Source of the DNA: Atriophallophorus winterbourni
Taxonomy: Eukaryota; Platyhelminthes; Trematoda; Plagiorchiida; Microphallidae
DNA: 64,000 nucleotides
NCBI GenBank assembly: GCA_013407085.1
Contig: JACCGJ010005792.1
Coordinates: 55,709 to 119,708, forward strand
Direction: 5' to 3'
Both the position numbers and the translations under genes were made by a program. The notes below the pieces were generated by a model. That model was not told the origin of the DNA. It did not search any database and was given only the letters and a program-made list of their open reading frames with translations. Below are positions 53,851 through 64,000 of the stretch, one piece after another; within the stretch, counting starts at the first letter, position 1, and each line of letters opens with the position of its first letter.

Positions 53851-54576
53851 CTATCAAGGCTTGGGTTCATGTCTCGTGCATTTTGATCTGTACACATGGG
53901 TCATGTAAGGATTCCGCTATAACCAGTTCCTGTTTGAATATATCGTTAACTGGATCAATAACTATCGAAAAGTATGAGCGTCCAAGGATTTCTGGATCTT
54001 TGACGTCGTCGTTCTTAGTGAAAATATTAGAAAAGTTGCAAACATTTTCAGAGCGTATCATTAGTGTTGGTATAATAATCAGTCTCAAGATCACCGCAGC
54101 AAAATCTAAAACGTAATGGTTGAGGTGAGGCTTCACTTGGCCACAAGCACAATGATAGCATACACGCAATGAGAGGCACAACGGTGTATGGAATGACGCA
54201 AAGACGTAGCTGGTAAATGTACAAAAAAGTGTAAGGGATGGGGATGTGAGCACCACAATTCATTGTTACACAAAAGTTGTTGTTGCGCAGTCGATTGGCT
54301 GGATTGTTCTAGAAAGTACCTGTTGTGATTTCACGGCCGACCTAGTGGCGGTTGGAGCTCTTAGGTTAAATAAGTTGAGGTCATCAAATGCTTCAGTTAC
54401 ATTGATACTAAATACTGAAACCAGCTTTGTAGTGAAGTGTTAAACGAGCGCGCATTGCGCATTTAAAGTTGAAAATCGTGGTGTAGCACAGGTTTGAGAT
54501 TAGTATTAAAAATAAAATACATGTTGACCAAGCAGCGATCCAGTCTGTAACCTTTAACAAAGGGAAACATGTTGTC
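53851..54576. other. Unassigned region, possible CR1-like 5' UTR at its right end
   Basis: A 129-codon minus-strand ORF (54256-53867) has no recognised motif. The right part may be the leader of the CR1-like LINE that follows. Confidence 0.3.
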
Positions 54577-57500
54577 GTGCCTGACGACAAGAAGGAATCC
54601 GAAAGGTCAAAGAATTCACGTTATGATGTAAATTATAACAGAATGCGCCGTTCTTCAGAAAAGGATGGCTCTTTGTCAGGTATGGAAATCACGGACGGAT
54701 CTGGGGATGAAAACGATTATCACCGTATTGTCCCTGAAATTCCGCAGCTCGTGATTAGCGACCTTCAAGGTACGGCAGAACTTCGAGCCGCGCAAGGCGA
54801 ATCCACTCTCTTAAGCAGCACACCAAAAAACGTGCTGACTCCTCGGGTATCACGCCCGAGGATCAACCAAGACTAAGTGTGAATATATCGCGAGACACCG
54901 TCGCCACAGTGATATACGGAAATAAGTGGTCTGAACTCTTCATCCTAGCGCATGAGTTACGACCGCATGTAATAGCACTGTCCGAAACATGGCTATCTGC
55001 AACTGACCATATTCCTGACTCAATTTGTGTAGTTATTTGTGGTCAAATGTGATAGACCAGGTGAACTAAATGGGGGTGGCGTTCTATCTTTCACAGACTA
55101 GGTCTTCGAACTTCAGAATCGAGCGTTAGGCTTAGCACGCACAACGTCCAACTTAGCTCATGTATCGTTCAATCTTACAAGCAATCAATGGTAATAGCAT
55201 GCGCTTATATTAGCCCCCAAGCAGGACCTTAGGACTTGCGAAATTTGCATGGCAATCTCAGTTTGCTGCACACGCTTGGGTCCCAGGTTCTTACAGTTGG
55301 CGATTTTAACCTACCACATATATCTTGGCTGAACCAGTGCTGTTCATCGGATAAGATGTCTGAGGACTTGATCGAATGGACTCATATGCATGCCATGAGT
55401 CAGCATGTCAATGAGCCCACAAGATTCCGCCAGGGCTGCTTACCTTCGATCCTGGATCTCGTTATCTCTTCAAGCGAAGAAATGGTTCGCCAGATAGATT
55501 ATCTCACTCCACTAGGAAAAAGTGATCACGTTGTGATCAGATTCCAACTAAGACTCAGGTATGAAAAACCTCCTCCTAAACTGAGGCGCAATTTCAATCG
55601 CGTAGACTGGGAAGTCGTCTCAGAGGAAGCTAAAAAGATCTTGTCTCAATATGTAGGTGATGATATAGCAACAAACTGGCAGCTTATACACCACTGTCTG
55701 TCTACCCTGCAAGATAGGTTTGCACCGTTGGTGCACGTCAAGCAACGCAACAAGCCACAGTGGTGGACACCTGCGATGCGACGAGTGATTAGAATGCGGG
55801 ACCGTGCCTGGAAAACTTACAAAGCTTCTCAGACACAACGGTCCTGGACAAGGTATAAAATGGTCAGAAATAAGGCTGTGGGAATCCAACGCAAGGCAAA
55901 ACGTGACTTTGAATCACGGTTGGCACGCAATATAAAGCAGTGCCCAAAGCGTTACTATAGTTATGCCCAATCCAAAGGCAAAACGCGCGATTGGATTGGC
56001 AACCTTCAGCAGGAAAACGGAACTCAAATAGTTTCAGATTCAGAAAAGGCTTCGGCCTTTCTCAAACATTTCCAGTCTGTTCAGAGGCTTGATCGCCAAA
56101 TAGATCCGCCTAACATGCCAGTCATCAAAAGGCTGATATCGTTACTCCACTTGAGGAGTTATTTTTCACTGATGATGAGGTTAAACTTGCTCTTGCAGCA
56201 ACTAACCCCCATAAATCTGCTGGCCCAGACGACATTTACCCTCAAATTATAAAGAACCTGGCGCCAATATTAGCAGATCCTGTGGGTCGTATTTTTAACG
56301 CTTCCTTGCAACATGGATATATTCCGAGTATTTGGAAGTTGGCTAATGTGATCCCGATACATAAAGGTGCAGTCGATCCTCAGTTTGTAAGTACAGACCT
56401 GTAAGTCTTACTAGCATCCTATGTAAAATCCTGGAGAAACTTATTAGGGATAGGATCTGTCGCCATCTAGTTGATTACTTGTTGCTGAACTCTGCTCAGC
56501 ACGGCTTCCTTGAAGGGAAGTCGTGCCTAACAAACCTCTTATGTTTTCTTAACGAGGTCACCATGAGGCTAGATAAAGGCCAACAGGTTGAACTTTTTTA
56601 CTTGGACTTTTGCAAGGCCTTTGATTCGGTAAACCACAGATTGCTTGCAGACAAACTTGGTTATATGGGTATCGATGGTCTTCTGAGGAAATGGATAATA
56701 GGCTTCTTAAGCAATAGATTCTTTCGTGTCAGGATAGGAAATATGTATTCGTCGAAAGTAAAAGTTGTTAGTGGAGTCCCACAGGGTTCCGTACTCAGAC
56801 CGCTACTTTTCCTCATTTTCATCGATGACTTGGCAGCGTCGCTCAAGTGTCCCTGCTATATTTTTGCAGATGATGTCAAGATTATCGGATCACTGGATGA
56901 ACAGGATCTTCTTGAGGATATAGAAAAGGTCATCAAGTGGTCTGCTACATGGGATCTACCAGTTAACTTCACTAAAAGCTATCTTTTGTCTAAAGTCATT
57001 AGGAAGCTAGAGGTGGCTGGTCCAGATGGTATACTGGAGATAAATGGGGTGCCGAAAGTTCGTGACTTAGGTATAGAAGTTTCAGGGGACTTTAAATAGG
57101 CTGATCAATGCGCAGCCGCTGCACAACGCGCTAGGAGAGAGCTTTTTCGCCTTCGTTCAGTTTTATCCTGCAGGTCCCCAGAGGTTTTCATACCATTATA
57201 CAAAGCGGTCGTGAGACCACATCTCGAGTATTGCGTTCAAGTATGGTCACCTTATTTGGAAAAAGATATTGCCAAGCTGGAAGGTGTTCAACGTTTAGCT
57301 ACTCGTATGATTGTTGGGCAATCGGGTAGGTCATATCAGGAACGATTGCTGAGTCTAGAGCTCTTCTCACTAAAAAGGAAGAGGCTACGTGGGGACCTGA
57401 TTGAAACCTTCAAAATCATGTCAGGTTTCAGTACTATTCATCCCAATGAATTGTTCGCTCTGGCGCCAAGTGTGGGTACTCGAGGCCACCCATTAAAACT

Positions 57501-57752
57501 AGCCAAGCGACATGTCAGGTCAAATGTTCGTAAGTTCTTCTTTAGTGAGAGGGTAGTAAATTACTGGAATCGACTTCCTAAAGAAGTTGTTTGTTCTACC
57601 TCGGTAGGGGGTTTCAAGAATGGACTTGACTCTGTGTGGCCTTCATTATTTCCTGATTTTTATCCGTAAGGGAATAGTTGGTATGATACTCATGTTGTCT
57701 TTGGAACGCACTAATGTTTCTCCTTACCTATTGGTGAGGGGAGTTTTTCTGT
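54577..57752 (+). pseudogene. CR1-like LINE, nearly complete, inactivated
   Basis: 54577-54876 is a charged open frame before the endonuclease. The endonuclease begins near 54890 (I-A-L-S-E-T-W-L-S-A-T) and, after frame breaks, continues at 55236 (V-G-D-F-N-L-P-H-I-S-W, K-S-D-H-V-V-I-R-F). RT: N-P-H-K-S-A-G-P-D-D near 56210, F-Y-L-D-F-C-K-A-F-D-S-V-N-H (A), S-G-V-P-Q-G-S-V-L (B), I-F-A-D-D-V-K-I-I (C). A TAG at 57097 interrupts the thumb. The C-terminus ends F-P-D-F-Y-P at 57669. The 3' UTR is split by the Gypsy element and resumes at 62643-62800. Nearly identical to the fragment at 1-231. Confidence 0.88.
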
Positions 57753-57932
57753 TGTAACACCGCTTGTTTTTCCTTATCAAAAAATTGACCTTGACAATTA
57801 TAACTTCCGTTCGTTTGTGCGTGCAACGCAAACGCTCTGTAGACGTTTTGGCTACCGCGATAAACCTTTCATCTCCTGTGCCTTTTCTCCAACGTTCTTG
57901 GGGACATTATTGTAGTAATCTGGTCTACTACA
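57753..57932 (+). repeat. 5' LTR of the CsRn1-like element
   Basis: TGTAACACCG... to ...TCTACTACA, 180 bp. It matches 62458-62638 with a few substitutions and one small indel. Confidence 0.95.
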
Positions 57933-57935
57933 AAT

Positions 57936-57948
57936 TGGTGAGCCCGAC
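57936..57948 (+). other. Primer binding site, tRNA-Trp type
   Basis: TGGTGAGCCCGAC lies 3 bp after the 5' LTR. It differs from the tRNA-Trp complement (TGGTGACCCCGAC) at one base. Confidence 0.8.
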
Positions 57949-58139
57949 ATACACGCATTCGTCGTGTATCTTTTCCGGTACGTCAAAACTTTTCCGCTTC
58001 ACATCGGAGTTTTCAGGTAATTTTTTACCTCGTTTAATCGTGCATTTTATCTGCATCAATTGCTTCTGTTTATCATTAGTCATTCTAAACGCGTTATTTT
58101 GGTTTCGACGGTCATCACAATACCCAACTTTATTTCACA

Positions 58140-61100
58140 GGACCCTGAGTATTGGTTTCATTTTTTAGAAACTGAATTTAGTTCTAAAAATATCATTGAT
58201 GACTACGCTGTTTTCACAATTAACGCAGAAACTCCCAGCGGATGTGTTATTACAGGTTTGCGACGCAGTCCTTACTGCACCCATAGGTGACCGTTACCGT
58301 GTCGTCAAACAAGCCGTAATTTCTCGCACGGTTCCGTCTGAACGATCTAGGCTGCAGCAGTTGTTCGGCAACTTAGAAATTGCCAACAAAACGCCATCTA
58401 CCATACTTATGGAGATGCGCCGCCTGCTAGAGTCATCGCACATGGACGAGTCCTTACTAAAGGAACTATGGCTCCAGCGCTTACCTGAGTGAGTGCAACC
58501 CATCTTGGTTGCTGCGAAAAGCACTCCGGTATCTGAGCTTGCGGAAATGGCGGACAACATCGCTAAATGTATCCGTCTCTATCCAGATGCCCATGTTTCC
58601 ACAGTAACCGCAGGACTATCACGCACACGGGGTATTCCAGCGAAAGGCAGCAATACGGATCTACTGTCTGAGGTTGCAACTTTACGTAATGAGGTTCGAA
58701 ACCTCACACTCAACAGTAAGTCACGATCACATACCCCATCCCGCCAACGCTCGAGTAGTCACACTCGATCACCCGTTTGCTGGATCCATCGGAAGTACCG
58801 CGATAATGCGCGACGTTGCATTAAACATTGCACTTATCGCACATCGCCAGCGAAATACTCGGTCCGGCCCCCAACGACGACTTCTGTCTTGGGCACGAAG
58901 AGTTTAAGTCGTCTCTTCTTTATAAAGGATAAATCCACAGGACAACGTTTTCTGGTAGACACTGGTGCCGAAATCAGTGTACTGCCGGTAGACACTCGCG
59001 AAACGTCCAATCCGATGAGCCAACACTTAAAGGCAGCTAACGGATCCCTTATAACAACCTACGGTCAACGCTCCTTGACCCTTGATTTAGGTTTACGTCG
59101 TGAATTCCGCTGGATTTTTACAATCGCTGCGGTTCCATTTGCGATCCTGGGCGTTGATTTCTTGCACTCGTTCGACATTCTTGTCGATTCTCGCCGCTCG
59201 CAGCTGATAGATGGGACTACTCGTCTTAAAGCTCTTGGTACCCCGAGCAGAGATGCAATGATTTCTCCTGTGCTACATTTTGGCGAAGTAGAACCCTGCT
59301 ATGCCACTTTGTTCCCGAAATATCCTAAATTATTCCAATCATCATCGACTGCACTACCGGCGGTTACTACACCAGTAGAGCACCACATCGCCACCAGTGG
59401 TCCTCCAGTATACGGAAGACCGAGGCGATTACCGCCAGGGAAGTTGCAGATTGCACGCAAAGAATTCCAGCACATGCTGCAATTAGGTATTGTACGGCCA
59501 TCTAGTAGCCCTTGGTCATCTCCTCTGCACATGGCACCCAAGAAAAACCCAAACGATTGGCGCCCCTGTGGTGATTACCGCAGGTTAAATAAAGCGACGG
59601 TACCCGATAGGTACCCGATCCCGCACATTCAAGACCTGGCTGCCAATATCCATGGGTGTACCATTTTTAGCAAGGTAGACCTGGTTCGAGCGTATAACCA
59701 AATACCGGTCGCGGAAGCGGACATCCCAAAGACGGCAGTTACCACACCGTTCGGACTTTACGAATTTGTCCGTATGCCGTTTGGTTTATGTAATGCCGCT
59801 CAAACCTTCCAGCGATTCATGGACCAGGTTTGCAGAGGTCTGGATTGCGCTTACGTATATCTTGACGATGTACTGATTGCTAGCGCATCCAAGGAGGAAC
59901 ACATTCGCCACCTGACGCCACTTTTTGATCGTTTGTCCAGTCATGAGATAACGACCAATGCGTCTAAGTGCAGTTTTGGGAAGACTGAGATCGATTTCCT
60001 GGGTCATAAACTTTCAGCTTCGGGTATTCGGCCACTGGATGAAAACACTGACGCCATCCTTAACTTCCCAAAGCCAACAACATTTAAGGAGCACCGGCGT
60101 GTTCTGGGACTGGTAAACTTTTACCGCAGATTCATCCCACAGTGCGCACTAATCTCCCAGCCCTTAAGTGATTTGCTCCGTTCGGTAGAGAACTTTTGGC
60201 TATCTACCTCCGAATTAAACATTTCCGCCATTTCCTGGAGGGCAGACAGTTCGCAGTGTTTACTGATTATAAGCTTCTCAACCACTCGTTCAGCAAGTCA
60301 TTAGAGCGATATTCTCCTAGAGAGACGCGACACCTGGATTTTGTCAGTCAATTCACGACTGACATACAGCATATCGCAGGTGCCCAAAACCCGGTCGCGG
60401 ATGCACTCTCTCGAATAAATGTAGTAGAGTTGCCGTCCTCTATCGACCTCGGTGAAATCGCCGCAGCGCAAGCTGCTGACACTGAAACAGCACAGCTCAG
60501 GGACTCCACTTCCCTTGACATTAGACTTTTACCCTTGCCTGACGGCTCGGGCGATATCCTGTGCGACGTTTCACAAACCACACCCCGACCACTGATTCCA
60601 TCTGCATTCAGGCGGCGCGTTTTTGAGGGATTACACAATCTCTCCCACCCTGGCATTCGTGCCAGTGTTAAAATGATAACGGCTCGATTTATTTGGCCAA
60701 AAGCTAGTAAGGATATTCGAAGTTGGGCCAAAGCGTGTCATGAATGCCAGCTCACAAAAATCCATCGACACACCAAGAGTCCATTAGGAACTTTTGTCGA
60801 ACCGGATGAGCGCTTCTCACACATACACGTAGACTTAGTCGGCCCATTGCCCCCTTCACGTGGCCACATATATATCCTCACGATAATCGACCGTTTCACT
60901 AGGTGGCCTGAGGCCATCCCACTTCACAACTGCTCTTCCGAGACAGTTGCACATGCCTTTTTCGAGCGTTGGGTGGCACAGTTCGGTTGTCCGGGTATTG
61001 TCACTACGGACCGAGGTTCCCATTTCGATGGTGCCTTCAGTAAATTGCTAGCTACTCTGGGTTGCCAGCATCACCGAACTACAGCTTACCACCCCCGGCG

Positions 61101-61736
61101 AATGGGATGGTTGAAAGGTTGCACAGGCAGCTCAAGGCGGCATTGATGGCGCATGGAGGTATTGACTGGACCGAAGTCCTACCGATCGTCCTCCTAGGTT
61201 TGAGGTCAACCTTTAAAACCCCTTTGCAGGCTACCGTAGCCGAATTGACATACGGTCGCGCCATCGCTCTACCTGGCGAGTATGTCGCCCCACACAAACA
61301 ATCACCCTTCGCCTACGGCGATTACGTGGCGCGCTTGCGCCATTACATGGGTCGTTTTCGCCCGTCACCCCCGCGGCTTCAGGCCAAATCATCACATGTC
61401 CCAAAGGAGTTGGCTGATTGTCCACATGTTTTTCTCCGGAATGACATGGTGAAGCATCCTCTTCACCCTCCTTATACTGGACCGTTCAGAGTAATTCGGC
61501 GGTCTCCCAAAACGGTCGTCATTGACCGTGTCGGCAAGCATGACACTGTCTCAATCGACAGAGTCAAACCGGCTTTCATGGACGAGGAAGTTATCCCAAA
61601 TGACCCAACGCCAACCCCGGCACCACTGGTCATTACCCCTCCTGTCCCTACAGCTAACCCAGAGCCGGCCACTACAGGAACCAAACGTGCCAAACGGCAA
61701 CCCGTTCGATTCGCTGATTTTGTTGTGAATAGTTAA
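58140..61736 (+). pseudogene. Gag-Pol of the CsRn1-like element, several breaks
   Basis: Gag begins near P-E-Y-W-F-H-F-L-E, shifts frame near 58195, has an in-frame TGA at 58490 and carries the CHCC motif C-W-I-H-R-K-Y-...-C-I-K-H-C near 58775. Protease V-D-T-G-A-E is near 58955. RT (59400-60000) is open with [10 protein letters not shown]. RNase H has lost its N-terminal part (RT tether joins directly to L-L-A-I-Y-L near 60185) together with a frameshift. Integrase: H-N-L-S-H-P-G...C-H-E-C-Q (HHCC), D-L-V-G-P-L-P and T-T-D-R-G-S-H-F; a frameshift near 61100 precedes the M-V-E-R-L-H-R Glu motif. It ends F-A-D-F-V-V-N-S at 61736. Confidence 0.93.
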
Positions 61737-62457
61737 TACTTTCATATCTTTTGGCATACACGGGTGCATTATTTCGTACCTCATTCTAATCACTCGGTCG
61801 TGGCACTAAACCCATGCACCAGGAAGTTTTCTTTTTCTTTCTTCCCTCAGGTACGCACCCACCTACTGCTGATGCCACCGAATCGCGCACCCTTCCTGGT
61901 CCACCTACGCTTGCCCCCAACTAACCCGGTAGCCTTAACCACCAACAAGAGCACAATTATTCCAACACGCCTGTCATGTCACTCAAAGTCCTTACCAGCC
62001 CAGATTGACGCGCCAACCGATTCTCCTGACGCGGCCGTTTACCATCCTTCTTCGGGACACAGGAAATTCTGAGCAGGGACTGTGTTTTTGAAGCTTCTGG
62101 TTCTTGTTGTCAAGCCTACGAATGCGCCTGTTTTCTGCTCAAATTGGGTTCATACTAAGACCACGCCAAACGGGAAAATCCCGCTAGCAGCTGTTTACTC
62201 CATGTGAGGCGGCTCGGCAGTACGTTCACTCACATGTGAGACGCTACTTGGCTTATTCCTGATCGGTTCGCCGTACATCCTACTTTCGAACCACCGAAGA
62301 TCGACCCACGCAGACCGAGCGCCCTGGCTGACTTCTATGTGACTGGTTGCTGAGAGACTACGTTCCTGGCCGGGGTAACCTGACACCCGCATGCGCCACG
62401 CTACTGGCAACTCCCGATCAGAAGTCCTCGCTGACCAGACTTTTTGGAGGGGAACTG
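61737..62457 (+). other. 3' untranslated part of the CsRn1-like element with polypurine tract
   Basis: No conserved ORF. GGAGGGGAACTG at 62446-62457, directly before the 3' LTR, is the likely plus-strand primer (polypurine tract). Confidence 0.7.
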
Positions 62458-62638
62458 TGTAACACCGCTTGTTTTTCCTTATCAAAACATTGACCTTGAC
62501 AACAATTAACTTCCGTTCGTTCGTGCGTGCATTGTAAACGCTCTGTACACGTTTTGGCTACCGCGATAATCCTTTCATCTCCTGTGCCTTTTCTCCAACG
62601 TTCTTGGGGACATTATTGTAGTAATCTGGTCTACTACA
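62458..62638 (+). repeat. 3' LTR of the CsRn1-like element
   Basis: 181 bp, TGTAACACCG... to ...TCTACTACA, followed by CTGT, the right target duplication. Confidence 0.95.
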
Positions 62639-62642
62639 CTGT

Positions 62643-62800
62643 TGCTTTTACAGATTACTCTCATACCAGAAGATATTCGTGAAGATATTGTTTGAAGTGG
62701 TGGACGCTCTTCTGTGGCATAACACCGAATGAAATCTGGACGCTCGATTGGCTCGTTAGCCACATACAGTCCTGTGTAAACTGAACTGAATTGAATGTGA
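62643..62800 (+). mobile_element. CR1-like LINE 3' UTR end, right of the Gypsy insertion
   Basis: The GGACGCTCGATTGGCT block and ACTGAACTGAATTGAA tail match the ends at 4780-4862 and 4070-4142. This is the continuation of the LINE interrupted at 57752. Confidence 0.8.
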
Positions 62801-62879
62801 GGCATCACCGTCGAGAGTAAAAAATGTACAATCATCACGGGTGCTCGATCACCTGGGCCCTAGGATAATCTTAGGTGTC

Positions 62880-63063
62880 TGTAACAACTTTGTTTTACTG
62901 TACCTAACAACATTTGACCTAGATATAATTGCCGATATCTCGTGTTCCGTGATTGCTGTGCTGTACTTTCGTACACGATTTGGCTACCGCGATAAATCTT
63001 CATTCTCCTGTGCGTTTTCTAATAACTTCGTGGGGACATTAATGTAGTGGTCAGTCTAATACA
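62880..63063 (+). repeat. LTR of a second CsRn1-like element
   Basis: TGTAACAACT... to ...CTAATACA, 184 bp, clearly diverged from the LTRs at 57753 and 62458 but sharing GGCTACCGCGATAA and GGGGACATTA. A decayed primer site (TTGTGAGCCGGA) follows at 63067. Confidence 0.8.
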
Positions 63064-63239
63064 AATTTGTGAGCCGGAATACACGAATCCTTACTGTATC
63101 ATTTCCGGTACGTCAAATTTTCCCTCTTTACATCAGTGTTTTTCAGTGAATTTTTACCTCGTATAATCGTGGGTTTTCGCATCATTTGTTCCTGTCTTGT
63201 ATATGCAGTTAAACAATTTTTCACTAACCCTGTTGATCA

Positions 63240-64000
63240 TTAGAGATTTTAAACACGTTATTCTGGCCTCGACGGTCATCACTATAATCAGTTCTATTCC
63301 ACAGGACCCTGAGTATTGGTTTCATTTTTTATAATCTGAATTTAGTGCTAAACATATAGTTGATGACTCTACCATGTTTTTACATTTAACGCAGAAACTC
63401 GCCGCTGATCTGTTGTTACATTTACGGGACGCAGTCCTAGCTGCCTCCACAGATGTCTGCTTCCGTAGCGTCAAACAGGTCGTGATTCCCCGCACAGTCC
63501 CGTCTGAACGATCTAGGCTACAGCAGCTTTTCGGCAAATTAGAAATTGCTAACAAAATCCATCAACCATACTAATGGAGACGCGTTATTGTCATCGCACA
63601 ATGACGAGTCCTTATAAAAGGAACTATGGCTCCAGCGATTACCTGAGTGCGTTAAAGCCATCTTGGTTGCTACAAAAAGCACTCTGGCATCTCAACTAGG
63701 GGAAACGTCGGACAGCATCCCTGAATGTATCCGTTCTTACCCAGATGCCCATATTTCATCAGTAACCACAGTACGATCACGATCACCGGATAATCCAGCG
63801 GAAATCAGCAATACGCATCCACTTGGTGAGGTTGCAGCTTTACGCAATGAGGTTCGAAACCTCACACTCAACCGCAAGTCATGATCACGCACCCCATACC
63901 AATACTCTGGAGTAGACACACTCGGCCAGCCGTTTGCTGGATCCACCGGAAATACGGTGATGGTGCGCAGCGTTGCATTTAACCTTGCACCTATCACACA
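63240..64000 (+). pseudogene. Gag of the second CsRn1-like element, cut by window end
   Basis: Matches 58090-58840. Readable parts are P-E-Y-W-F-H-F near 63308, L-T-Q-K-L-A-A-D-L-L-L-H-L-R-D-A-V-L-A (63380-63440), S-E-R-S-R-L-Q-Q-L-F-G-K-L-E and [10 protein letters not shown] stop replaces the codon after F-H-F, and frameshifts lie near 63560 and 63600. The element leaves the window before protease. Confidence 0.82.

Larger units (their letters stand above)
57753..62638 (+). mobile_element. CsRn1-like Ty3/Gypsy LTR retrotransposon, inserted in CR1 3' UTR
   Basis: A 4886-bp element with 180/181-bp LTRs beginning TG and ending CA, and a 4-bp duplication CTGT (57749-57752 and 62639-62642). LTR divergence is about 5% by eye (roughly 8-10 differences), so the insertion is old. 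The primer site resembles tRNA-Trp. The CHCC Gag motif and this primer identify the CsRn1 lineage known from trematodes. Confidence 0.95.

Noticed and set aside
53867..54256. 129-codon minus-strand ORF
   Set aside because: No domain, no start context and no splice logic; probably chance.

Overview
This is a nuclear window from a flatworm, most likely a digenean trematode. Three signs point there: a CsRn1-type Gypsy element with the unusual CHCC Gag motif, several RTE-like and CR1-like LINEs with Penelope-like elements, and genes with 29-37 bp micro-introns. The species cannot be fixed from the sequence. Retroelements make up most of the window.

Two host genes are readable. (1) A plus-strand myotubularin-related phosphoinositide 3-phosphatase of the MTMR3/MTMR4 group runs from 15.1 to 41.5 kb. 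Fifteen coding exons can be placed: PH-GRAM domain, an active phosphatase site (C-S-D-G-W-D-R), a very long low-complexity exon, a coiled coil and a stop codon. Its first exon(s) and one linker exon were not found, and no FYVE finger is visible. (2) A minus-strand AN1 zinc-finger gene of the ZFAND2B/AIRAPL type (52.3 to 47.3 kb) is complete in four exons: two AN1 fingers, a UIM and a C-terminal CaaX box.

Layout. 0-6.3 kb: fragments of CR1-like LINEs and Gypsy gag/RNase H. 6.9-14.9 kb: a four-deep nest of LINEs (RTE family A containing B3, containing B2, containing a 487-bp derivative), plus a pogo/Tigger-like DNA transposon with TA duplication. 15-41 kb: MTMR exons, whose introns hold a ~230-bp SINE-like family, two Penelope-like elements with GIY-YIG domains, LINE copies and an R2-like remnant. 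42.8-46.4 kb: an almost intact RTE-like LINE on the minus strand, with one frameshift. 47-52 kb: the AN1 gene, with LINE and SINE copies in its last intron. 54.6-62.8 kb: a CR1-like LINE split by a CsRn1-like Gypsy element (180/181-bp LTRs, 4-bp target duplication). 62.9-64 kb: the start of a second, more decayed Gypsy copy.

Most notable signals: hammerhead-ribozyme-like motifs at the ends of the Penelope-like elements and in separate ~0.2-kb repeats; a 3'-terminal hairpin shared by the SINE and an RTE-like LINE, with compensatory changes in its stem; and LINE derivatives that keep only UTR sequence. All identifications come from reading the sequence and translations by eye. No database search was run, and element boundaries without a stated target duplication are approximate.
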